This document shows, in pieces, positions 36,352-47,400 of a stretch of 64,000 bases of DNA. A program made the position numbers and the translations under genes. Positions within the stretch are counted from its first letter, which is position 1. Every line of letters starts with the position of its first letter. Source of the DNA: Botrytis cinerea B05.10 (taxonomy: Eukaryota > Ascomycota > Leotiomycetes > Helotiales > Sclerotiniaceae); contig NC_037314.1 in NCBI RefSeq assembly GCF_000143535.2, positions 1,674,001-1,738,000 on the forward strand, given 5' to 3'. Below the pieces are notes generated by a model, which had not been told where the DNA came from, ran no database searches, and saw only the letters and a program-made list of their open reading frames with translations.

Positions 36352-37437
36352 CATACCGCCTGAGAGAGTCGGGCGAGGCCTAAGACGGTCGAAGCTATAG
36401 GGAGAATTTGGGTCGAGGATATTTCATGGCTATATCAACAAATATGTGATCCAGGACACACTCAGACTGGAAAGAGGAATGGTTCGAAGGGCGCGGTATG
36501 GAGTTTCATAACGGAAATCGGAATTGGTTGATACTATTGGTGGTATCTTGATCTTGGGCAAGAATCAATTTGGTCTTATGTTCCTAGACAGAATTATTAA
36601 TGAGATACTTATTTTCTGTGTCCTGAAGTATCAGGTTCCTGTTGTCAAAATGTTGCTCTTTGTTTGACTCTGCACGCTTTGGATTTACCATTGTTAACAA
36701 AAAAGGAGACTGAGAAGTCATCTCTTGGATGTTTGAATAATCTCAAGATGAACATAAGTGACTATCCTGGATCAGTAAAAGTCAATTATCCGGACTGATA
36801 TCCATTGGCAACGATTTGGAGTTCGCCATCTAAGGGAAATGATAATCAAACTGTCTTTGATGCGATGATTGATTCACCCTCTTATTGATTGGTGTCCCAG
36901 AAGATCATTTCTGCGATTGGCACATTATAAGAGAAGCTGTCAAGGTCTAGAATCAATATGCAAGATGCATACTTTTTGCATCCCGCATGGAGAAGAATTT
37001 CTCCGTGGGGTCAAGAGACCCATGGTTCATCGGAATACACCGTATCTGATAAAGCAGAAGTCTGTATCAAGCATATTGAGCACCTCATCGACTCAATTTT
37101 CATTAGAATATGTATATGTCTGCGGTATCGGAATGCTTTGGACAACATTCGATAGTACTGCCTCTTCTTGGTCTTACCCCACTTCAAGTCACTGTCCAAT
37201 TGTGACTTCTGCCGTTTCCCCCTGCCGTTGCATGTCTTTTTACACTTTTCCCATCAGTTCAAATTTCCTTATCGATGGCTTTTGAAAATTGCTTCTTATC
37301 AATTGGAAAACAGCCAATCAAGAGTTGATCTTTTGTCTATCGTACAGATCGCTTAACCCCCAATGTCCAAGCTCCTGATGATGCAGTGAGATAGCAAGGA
37401 TTTAGGGAAACTCCTAGGTAATTCTACATGTTTTATT
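36352..37437. other. Intergenic region
   Basis: This holds the 3' flank of the zinc-ribbon gene and the distal upstream region of the urea transporter. A 138-codon plus-strand frame at 36869-37285 overlaps other frames and has no motif. No gene is called. Confidence 0.5.
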
Positions 37438-37637
37438 TGATAAAATTATCATCATTCAACCTTATCTATTAGACAAACCTCAAGCCGTGATGGTGATCAC
37501 CGTTTTTCTCTCCCCAGATCTCTTATCCATTGCATGGTGAGTAACTCATGTAAGGTAAAAAAAAACGACCAAGGTATCATGTCACCCCTTCTTTTTCAGC
37601 TCTTACTTCCGGTGACTGGTCAGTATCACAGTTATCA
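37438..37637. promoter_or_regulatory. GATA-motif cluster upstream of urea transporter
   Basis: Four HGATAR motifs lie 175-375 bp before the DUR3 start codon: TGATAA at 37438-37443, its reverse TTATCA at 37446-37451 (an inverted pair two bases apart), TTATCT at 37462-37467 and TTATCA at 37632-37637. Nitrogen catabolite regulators of the AreA/Gln3 type bind such sites, often in pairs, and urea transporter genes are classic targets. Binding is inferred. Confidence 0.5.
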
Positions 37638-37811
37638 GTGTTACCCCGAAATGTAATACCCTAGTTGCATATCCTCATATACCTAGTATGATATGATATA
37701 ATATAATAACAGCTTTGTCCCCTCTTGTGCCACATGCGTAGATTTTCATTAACTTTGTGAAAACGACATTTCATCCATTGCATTGAGGTCGATTGTTTCT
37801 CTTCAGCCAAT

Positions 37812-40044
37812 ATGCCTATCTCACCTCCACTCAGCTCTGGCTGGGGATATGGAATCGTTCTTGGTCTGGGTGCTCTATTCGCATTTGGCATGGTAAGTTT
37901 TACACCCAATTGCTACAATTGAGTCTCAAACTGACTTCTTTGGATCAACTAGATCCTCGTAACATGGATTCTCAAACGATACAACCACGAATTACAAACA
38001 TCAGAGATGTTCAGTACAGCTGGAAGAACAGTAAAGTCTGGATTGGTGGCATCTGCGGTTGTATCTTCATGGACCTGGGCTGCTACATTACTGCAAAGTT
38101 CTGGTGTTGCATACAAATATGGTGTTTCGGGACCTTTTTGGTATGCATCTGGAGCCACAGTTCAGATTCTATTGTTCGCAACTATTGCCATTGAGTTGAA
38201 GAGAAGGGCACCCAATGCTCATGTAGGTTTGGCAAATCTGACAAGTATAGAAACATACTGATTGATTCCAGACTTTCCTTGAAGTTATCAAAGCTAGATA
38301 TGGGGTACATGCTCATATCGTATTTACGGTCTTTGGCTTAATGACCAATATCCTTGTCACTGCAATGCTTTTGACAGGTGGTGCTGCTGTGGTATCTTCC
38401 TTAACAGGAATGCCTACACCTGCTGGTAAGAGAATCATATGACACTAGGTGTACATTAACTTACGTCTTATAGCTTGTTTCCTCCTGCCATTGGGTGTAG
38501 TTATGTATACCATGTTCGGTGGTATCAAAGCTACTTTCCTTACTGACTGGGTTCATACTTTCATGCTCTTAATCATTATCCTCATTTTCGCATTCACTAC
38601 TTACGCTACAAGTGAGGTACTCGGATCGCCAAAAGCAGTATTCGATCTTTTACTCAAAGCAGCGGCTGATCATCCAGTCGAAGGCAACTCCGGTGGTAGT
38701 TATCTCACTATGAAATCTTCAGAAGGTGCCATATTTTTCGTCATCAACATCGTTGGAAATTTTGGAACTGTGTTCTTGGACAATGGATACTACAACAAGG
38801 CAATTGCTGCGTCCCCAGTGCATGCGCTTCCAGGTTATATCATGGGTGGAATCTCTTGGTTTGCCATTCCATGGTTGTGTGCTACAACTATGGGTCTAGC
38901 AGCCATTGCTTTAGAAGGCAACCCAGTCTTTCCTACCTATCCTAATCGTATGGATGCCGCCGATGTCTCAGCAGGCCTTGTACTTCCATACGCTGCCGTT
39001 GCCATCCTTGGAAGTGGGGGTGCCGTCTGCACGCTTCTGATTGTCTTCATGGCTGTCACATCAGCATCATCTGCTGAACTCATCGCCGTTTCTTCAATAT
39101 TTACATATGATATCTATCAAACATACTTCAATCCAAAAGCAAGTGGAAAGAGATTGATTTACATGAGTCATGCTATGGTTATCGGCTTTGGCTTGTTCAT
39201 GGCTGCTTTCTCGACTGGTTTATACTATGCTGGTATTTCCATGGGTTATCTTTACCTCATGATGGGCGTAATAATTTCCTCTGCCGTCATCCCCGCGACT
39301 CTAACAATCATGTGGGCTGGTCATAATCGATGGGCTGCCACACTTACTCCACCCCTCGGTCTCGTTTGCGCTCTTATCGCTTGGCTCGTTACCGCCAAGA
39401 AAGAATGCGGCTCCCTCGACGTCGATTGCACCGGTTCCAACAACCCCATGTTAGCAGGAAACGTCACGGCTCTCCTTTCACCTCTTATTTTCACCCCCCT
39501 CTTCACATTAATTTTCGGTTGGGATAAATATGACTGGAAATCCATGTCCGATATCCGTCGGGGCGATGACCACGATTTGGCCGATGCAGCTGACATAGAC
39601 CTCGAACTTGTACCAGGTGAAATGAGCGCCTCGGCCGCAGAAGAAGAACTCGAACAAACTAAACTTCTCCGCGCTTCGAAAATCGCAAAGAGTATGACCG
39701 TCATCCTAACCGTTTCGTTGTTGATTTTATGGCCCATGCCCATGTACGGCAGCGGCTACATCTTTTCCGAGAAATTCTTTACCGGCTGGGTTGTTGTAGG
39801 TATCATTTGGTTAATAGGTAGTACATTGACAGTGGGCGTTTATCCTGTATTCGAAGGAAGACATTCATTGGCGAGGACGGCAAAGGCGATTTATTTGGAT
39901 ATTACTGGAAAACAACATCCAAGTAAACATCATAGACCAGAAGCTACGTATGTAGAGGGAGTAAAGGATGATGGGACTGAGACGCCGCCAATCCTGGGTA
40001 GCGAAAAGGAAATCGCGGAAAAGAGTGAGGCTACCGCTCAGTAG
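37812..40044 (+). CDS. dur3: Urea active transporter, DUR3 type (SSS family)
   Basis: Four-exon model: 37812-37892, 37953-38222, 38272-38425, 38474-40044; introns 60, 49 and 48 nt; 691 residues. The protein is a sodium:solute symporter-family member with about 15 hydrophobic helices. Landmarks typical of Dur3 are [85 protein letters not shown] and [14 protein letters not shown]. The loop after the central helices is acidic ([18 protein letters not shown]), followed by two further helices and a polar tail. Dur3 proteins import urea, and in some fungi polyamines, against the gradient by proton symport at the plasma membrane. Upstream GATA motifs fit nitrogen control. Family identity is confident; substrate follows from the family. 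Confidence 0.93.
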
Positions 40045-40874
40045 GAGTAGTTGAGGCGGATTTGGGTGTTTGGTTGGGAATGGAATGGAAGGGAATGGAT
40101 GTTCGATGATACCATAAATATTTTCATTTTTGCTATGCGCGTTTGCTTTTTGTCAAGGGGGTAGGGAGGTGGAGGAAAAATGTGTGAGAATTTACACGAA
40201 CTAGTAACCTAAAAGTTTGCAATCTTTATTTTATAATGCCCTAAGTCTGGTTTATGCAATTGTAACCCTCTTGTCTCAGTATGCAGCGCGCATCGTTCCC
40301 TCCATCGTTCCCTGTTCCATTTCCCGTCTCCGTTCCCGTTCCCTCTTGATTCTCCGTTCCATTCCCCGTCTCTTTTCAGCTCCCTTTCCAGCTCCCTTTC
40401 CAGCCTCTCTCGCCGTCCCTTGGCCTTGTTGATTAACAACTTCATAGGACGAGCCGCATCTGTATTAGTAAGTTCAAGCGCTTCCTATGTCTTTCGTCCG
40501 AATCCTTCGTTGTTGTTTGTGATGGGGTAAGCTGTAACGGCAAAAATTATGTAGCTTGTTAGTGAAAATGGAATTTGCTCAAATAAAAGAAGGACTTGCC
40601 CCAGACCGCTGTAACAAGATCCGTCAAATTATATATGATAAGCTGGAAGAGACACGACATGACGAAAAGCGGTAGAAATATGATACCAAGCAATACGTGT
40701 ATCAAAGAGGAAAATGTAGGTTTTCCGGCTTTCAAGCTGTTTGATGCTAGCAAGAATCGTCAGGCGGGGAGCTCAATACTAAGATAGTGAATCCAGAATA
40801 AGAGAGTCCAAGTTTCAGTATTTGGTGGTATTTTGCGTTGTTTGACATGCGTATTCGCTGTACGCTCGACTCGG
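40045..40874. other. Intergenic region
   Basis: This is the 3' flank of the urea transporter. A GTTCCCTTTC/TCCCTTTCCAGC direct repeat lies at about 40376-40406 and a CCGTTCC-rich tract at 40289-40370. No gene is supported. Confidence 0.5.
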
Positions 40875-43481
40875 TCATGCGTTTTTTTCAAGTCTTTCAA
40901 CGTCCTGAGAGGTGTGTCGTCGCTCTTTCTTGTCGTTGACTACAAGATTCTGTTCCATTTTTGCTTGGGAATATCTGTGATACACAGAGAATAGATCATC
41001 CTCGATCTTAGCTAGTTGTTTAGCGTTGAGTAAGGCGAGTACTGTCAGGAGGAGAGCGACAAGAGCACAAGTTGCCATGCTGCCAAGTACCTCCTGGATT
41101 CCCGCACGGATCTCGTAGCAGCTAGCATTCTCTTTTTGGGCTGATAATATTGATTGTGGACGGTGAATCGTTGTAAGACTTCTCGCTGTACATTCGCGCA
41201 AGAGTACTTATTGTGCGAACGTGATTTAGGTTGCCTTTCTGGGGAAGTAATCGTGTGTTCTTGGACACCTCTTTGTGTATTTTTAGAAAAAATGATGAGT
41301 TCAGCTAGCTTAAGAGTCCTGAAAATCCAAGCATGGTCATCTAGACGGAAGACACGAAGATCCTCGCGTTGAGATCTAGGCCATACAAACTTGTCTCTCT
41401 CATCAAGTTTATCTAGATGCGTTATCCATTCGTCATAAACTCGCTCGATAACTTTGCGAGCCAGCTGCCACTCTTTGTTGCCAGAGTCTTTACTGTAATG
41501 TTCGGCAAACTCCCCTGCCTTGATAATCTGAAATGCTGTATCTACAAAAAGATTTCTCGATGGCTTAGTTTCGTCAAATTCTCCGTAGACCGGTACCTTC
41601 CTATTGTAAAAGAGTAGAAGGTGGTAATGGTCACACAAGAAAAGCCTTCGCATATACCAGTACTAGAGCAAGTGGCTACACATAGTAAAATGGGGTGAAT
41701 CACAACATCGCGGCAGCGAGGTGAGGGAGGCAGTTAGAGTTGGCCACTCAAACTTCAGGAGTCAACTTGGAAGGTAGAAAATTCAATGATTATTTTAGGT
41801 CTACAGAAGAAAAGCTATAGATACTAAATGATGATGGCACGTGACTTTTAAATCACGTGTCTTCACTCTCACACTATTGATCAGGTATTCAAACTCAAAA
41901 AGACCATCTTTCGACAACTCTAAACTGTTCAACCATGTAAGATGTCCTTCGCATACTTTTTTTATTCTCTCTCGAAGTGAAAAAATTTATGTTTCGTTAG
42001 GCGATTCGATTGATCGTAGATGAGAGTCTGCTTGGAGAAGGAACAGAAACGCAAAGCTAGGAGTTCAACCATTAACCTATAGAAACTGATTGAATTTCTT
42101 GTAAAAAGAAAACTTACAGACTAGCTGAGATACAGATCCAATGACCAGATATATCTCCACACGTCAAGGCTACAGCAGACGTATTGTTGCTACTCTCATA
42201 CGAGCTAATGGGAATCGCGCAGACACTGAGAAGGTGCTCCAGATGCCTGTGAAAAATGAAGTCAAAATTAATCTTCAACTTATTCCACGCTTCGGATTCT
42301 CTAGAAGAGACATTGGGAATGGATTCACCAACGCTAAAAAGTGGCATCGGTCGATATTGTGTTGATTCAAACTCATTCGCCAACAATTTACTGACATTTG
42401 CTTCATTCGCCACCACTAAGAATTGTTTCCAATCTTTCGAAACCTCGATGTTGGGTATATTAACTTATATGCAACAGCAACTTCTATAGTCTGCTTAATT
42501 TTGATGGTTAAATTCTATTCCTCGTCGGAGTGGAATTTCATGGCAAGGCCGTCAATGAATACAGACAGGATCACTCCGATGGAATTATCCATCAGCCTAG
42601 CTTCTTCAGTATTAGCCGAGTCATCTTTCGATGATTCATACAAGAATACCCAGCTATAACTTTCTGGTCCTAAGAAGTGGTGGCTGTTCTTTATACTATA
42701 AGAATTGACGAAGCCGTTCCATGTCTGATCCTGTACATCCCGAATGCGCATATCTTTTGAAAACGCAATTTTTGTTGATATTTCTTCAGTGTCGAGACTA
42801 ATAAAACGCCACTGCTGTAAAACGACTCCATGGTGCACCATCCATTGATTGACGAGTTTGGCCTTTTCGCTCTGGTATTCATACCGCGGCCACCTACAGT
42901 GTACGTATTTCCGGACTAAATTAACTTCTAGAATCAGATCTGGGAAATATACACCGTACGACATACCAGTTCGATTGCGGGCTCGAGACATATGATCCAG
43001 TTGATTCGCTCTGCCCCGAACGTACCAGGGCCTAGAGAGAGATGAATGATTTACAGAAAACATGCCAGACTTCCCCGGGCCAAGATAAGTGCTGAATTGC
43101 ATAAGTTGCCCAAACGCATTCACAGTTGCTGTTGTTCCTCCATCCCCGAATGACGAGTAACACTCATGGTCCGGATGTGACTCCCATACACTGCACTGAT
43201 CATCCCCAAGTTCGTAACTCGAGGAATCATTGGTACTGCCTTAATTTGGCGTTGTATAATTGAGATAAATGGGATGATAACTGACGATGAGTGAACTTTC
43301 TGAAATCCGCATCTTCTGGGTCTGGCAGCTCGGTAACCCAAAACTTCCTGGGCCTATCTTCACTTCCATAGGGGTAATAATTCTCATCCACCATATCCTC
43401 TTCTTGCAACTCTCGTTGTGAATTTTCAGCCTTATCACGTTCTTCCCACCCCCTCTGCTGGCACTTGTACTTCGTCCTCAT
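40875..43481 (-). pseudogene. Probable decayed fungal-specific gene
   Basis: Successive minus-strand segments look like pieces of one large protein. Segment A: exons 43481-43286 and 43239-42515 (46-nt intron, GTCAGT donor), 306 codons to a TAG, containing CYSSFGDGGTTATVNAFGQL, GPGKSGMFSVNH and HHFLGPESYSWVFLYE. Segment B: 42416-42119, in a different frame, with VSKDWKQFLVVANEANVSKL, RHLEHLLSVCAIPI and ALTCGDISGHWICISAS. Segment C: about 41653-41280, with VYDEWITHLDKLDERDKFVWP and VFRLDDHAWIFRTLK, apparently joined to a last piece ending at 40875 with one transmembrane helix (MATCALVALLLTVLALLNAK). The order recalls a large uncharacterised fungal protein family, remembered rather than searched. 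The stop, frame change and missing middle suggest decay. Missed introns or two separate genes are alternatives. Confidence 0.5.
41838..41859. repeat. CACGTG palindromic pair
   Basis: CACGTGA (41838-41844) and TCACGTG (41853-41859) form a perfect inverted repeat with an 8-nt AT-rich spacer; each arm contains the bHLH-type core CACGTG. It lies between segments B and C of the decayed gene. Confidence 0.7.
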
Positions 43482-44479
43482 GATCCATCATAAATCAGCG
43501 CCGAAGTAATCTGATACCGAAACAAAACGACAAAAGAGAGGATGGAATGGAGCAAAGCAACAAGCCGCAGAATTAACTTCGCAGCAATTTCTTACCCCAT
43601 CCCACCGAGCTGAAAAACAATCCATTATCAGCACAAGAATTGTTGGCGAGCCCAATTAAGATTGCCACGAAGCTTAGAAATATAACCAGGCATAGCTGTC
43701 ACACACTGATGTAGCCGAGTTATCGATTGGCTCTCAGGATGAAGAAAAATTACTGAAATAGTCAGGTCCAATATATACATGCACGGGGTAACACGTACCT
43801 TCATCCAATTATGGTAAGAGATTGTATGCAGCGTTGCAGTTAAGAGATAAAATCGCATGCCGAAACTTAATACCCCCCAAGCCTTCCTTCAAAATACCAA
43901 TTAAATCCAACAATCAAACCGCCTCAATCAGACCGCCAACTTCGGAAAAAAGCATACATTTTATTTAGTCTGCGATTTTATTCGCTAATCGCGGCAATCC
44001 ATCCTCCCAAAATACTCTACCCCCACACTAGCGGCTGGCTGAGCCAAGTTCCTGTGATATACAATGGCAGCAAATTCAAAGAATGAAAGTAACCAGTTCA
44101 TGATTCAATGCACATCTTACCCTAAATTCACACCATCATACTACCCCCCATTTACGAATCCGTTTAAGACTTTAATTATCTATCATACAGCATATAAAAC
44201 ACACCCTACCCAAGCTACCCAGTTTTTACTACCTAAAAGATAGAAGCGAGAGAGACTACTAGATACCTTAGTAAGTCCGATGCCTTACTCGGCTTGTAGA
44301 ATCCATGCCAGCTTTCGCATATTCATGATAGCCACGTGGTTGAAAAAAATCAAGCTCTTTGAGGTTTACCAAAGGAACGAAAAAAAAAAACAGATTGAAA
44401 AGAGAATGTCGTTACGAAACCCCTTCCTAAACTCCTCCCATATCCAGCCCCATCTTTGAAAAACAAATGCCTTCTGAAA
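43482..44479. other. Intergenic region downstream of sin3
   Basis: This holds the sin3 3' UTR and the upstream region of the decayed gene. Short frames (up to 76 codons) are not supported. Confidence 0.55.
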
Positions 44480-47400
44480 TTAATCAGCCATATCTACTTC
44501 GTTATCCACGGTTGCTGTGGCCGTCGTCGTAGCAGGTGCTGCTGGTGTAGCTCCAGAAACGACATTGCCACTGCCAGCAGCCTGCGTTGAGGGAAGAACA
44601 CCCTCGTTGACCCATTTTCTAAATTCTTGATTGATCCTACTAACTTCTTCGTGGCTCTTTTCCTTCATCCATCGATTATTCATTCCAAATTTCTCATGAA
44701 ATCTCTGGTTTCTTGATTCCTCAACCTTCTTCAACCTTTGCCTAGTCTCACCTTCTTCACCACCGCCTAGAGCTTTATCGGCATAAATGAAGTATTCCAC
44801 GCCGGGCTCTTTGTAGATGATTTTGTAACTATTGACGCAAATTCTGAGTGTTAAATCTTCGCCCCAAACAAGAGGTTTACGTTGATTAGAACCGTCTTCA
44901 GAATCCGTATCTCCCGATGGTAAATTGCGGGTAAGGAGGCTCTTGCGAAGAAGTCTACGGGGCACGCCTTCGGTCGGTTCAATGCGGACATAAGAAGATG
45001 TATAATATTGCCAACGCTCTTTTCGTTGCATTATATCAAGATCGAATGTAGTTTCGTCTCTATGGACCCACTGTGATGTCGCTTCATTCTTTTTTGGGTA
45101 CTAATATCCTGTCAGTAGATACTTGTAAAAGAGAACCAAAAATTGCTTACCCATCTGATCAAGAATAATTCTGAATCTTTGATGTATTTATCGGCTTGTT
45201 TCCGTAAATTAATCTCAATATTATACGATGTTTCTTTTGACTCTCTGTTGCGCAAAAATTGTTCAATGAGATCCGGAGTCTTCTCCTTGGCATCGGGAGA
45301 TGAGCAAGTGGAGCCAAGGCGACAAAGAGTTTTAAGAAGATCGGTTATGGTGTATATCTTCCATCCTGTCTGCAAGTAGTAACGTCGGAGGTAGTCTTGG
45401 TATTTAGTGTCATCATATTCGCCCTTGATAAATTTTTCGACAATGCTCAAGACTTTGGAGAAGCAAGACTCTCCATCTTCGATACTAGTAAAATCATCGC
45501 TCCTGTCGCTTAGCAAACCAATTTGTTTTGCAGGTTTGCCACTCTTTGCACGTTCCATTTCTGCTCTTGCAGAGCTCTCTGCATCTTTAATGTCCTTGAG
45601 TCTTTGATAAAGAGTTTGGAAAACGCTGAAGAATACAAAAATGGTTTGGTTGCAGTACAGATTATACCAATCACGTTGAAATGGTTGATCCGCCTTCATT
45701 TCCAAGTCGTCGGATTCAAGAGGTTTTGTTCCTTGAACAGCAACGGCACCTGGCACAGCAGCCCAACGCTCGTTAGTGACTTCGGTGATAGCTCTGTCAT
45801 CAGCTGCTTCGTTAACTTCTTCATCCATGTTAGAATCAACATCCGGTGTAGATTCTTTACTGCCAGTAGCGCTGTCTTCCTTCTGTCCCCGGCCTCTTGT
45901 GCCGTTGCGACCTTTGTCAAGTACGCCTCGTCGCAAGTCTGCCTTTTTCCCATTTACTGGTCGCCTGCCCCGGCCATTAGAAAGCTCAGTCGGGGCAATA
46001 TCTTCGTAATCATCATCAGGAGTTCCACGATCAATGTCAGCAGTGTGAAGTGTAACAAGATCCTCAGGCAAGTCAAAGAATGTAGATACAAACTTTTCGA
46101 AGAAGTCGGAAATGCGTCGACGCTCAGAGCTACTGTGTTGGCTTGCATTGCAGGCATAGACAATCATGATGTGTAAAAGCTGACAGATGACCTCTTGATC
46201 AGCAAATTGGTAGGAGTACTGATACTTTGGTGTGGGGCCTCTCGAACTTCTAAGGCGTCGTTGTTCTTCGTGTTTGGTCTTGATAGAATCCACTAAATGC
46301 TTTGCAGCAAAATGTTTTTTGTCGGCTTGCTTGACGTGAATGCCCATGTGATCAAGACTTTTCAGGTACATAACACCACCTTGTGCACCCCAAACAGGAT
46401 TCCATTCACGCTGATACTTAGATTAGCGATGATACATTGCTGGGATACAGAATACTCACTCTAGTAAAGGTCCATTCTTCATCCTTCTGCTTGAGTCGTG
46501 CTAAAATTACAGGCAACACAGCGCAAGGATCTTGAATTAGATCGGTAACAACTTGTGGGCCCTTCTCTGCACCGTAAATCTTTTTCAATACACGCTTGTA
46601 AATAGCTTGGTTTGGACCAGCAGTGTTGGGCATGCGGAAGTTCTGTCTCTCAGCTGGATCCATGGCAACGATCTGCTGTGCGATTGGTTCAAGAAGTTGT
46701 ATTACTTTGGCGTTACATTCAATGTTGAAATCGTAATCGTGACGTTCTTCTTCGATGCGATGAAGACCTTCCTCGAAAATATTCTTTCGATGAGCTACGA
46801 AACCCGAATCTTCTGATGCCCATGTAGGATGTGAAGCCCAGTCATCGTTAAGAACGGCTTGACACATCTCATCTCGACCACTGCAAGGCTTCAATCGTTC
46901 CTGTCATTGGTATTAGCAAAGGGCTCTGGTCTGACAGACCTATTCACTCTCTGGGAAATCATAATGAATTTTCTGAAGCTAGAAGTATAAAGGGAGAGAA
47001 AAACTTGCCCTTTTCGGTAACAACCGATAACTTGGCCCCAAACCTCGACAATTACTCAATGCAACTCTTCCTGTCGGAGCTTTTGGGCGATTGTCAATGA
47101 CCTCGTCGACTCCTTCATAATTAACAAAAGCTTTAAACCAATTCATCAGATCCGCACTTCCACCAATGAAATTGTGAACTTTAAATACGAGAACATTCCG
47201 ATCTATCAGGTCCTGTGAGAAAAGGTTGCAGAGCTTCAAAAACTCATTCATAGTGGATTTATTGCCAATGTATTTCTTCACGCGATCGAAGAAAGCTAGT
47301 TCTTCAGAACTTGCGGCAGACATCGACGCAGGAGGAAGTGGTTCGGGTACGATTGGCGTTAAGGTTGGAGATATCGCAGCAGCATCAGCAGCCTGTGGTT

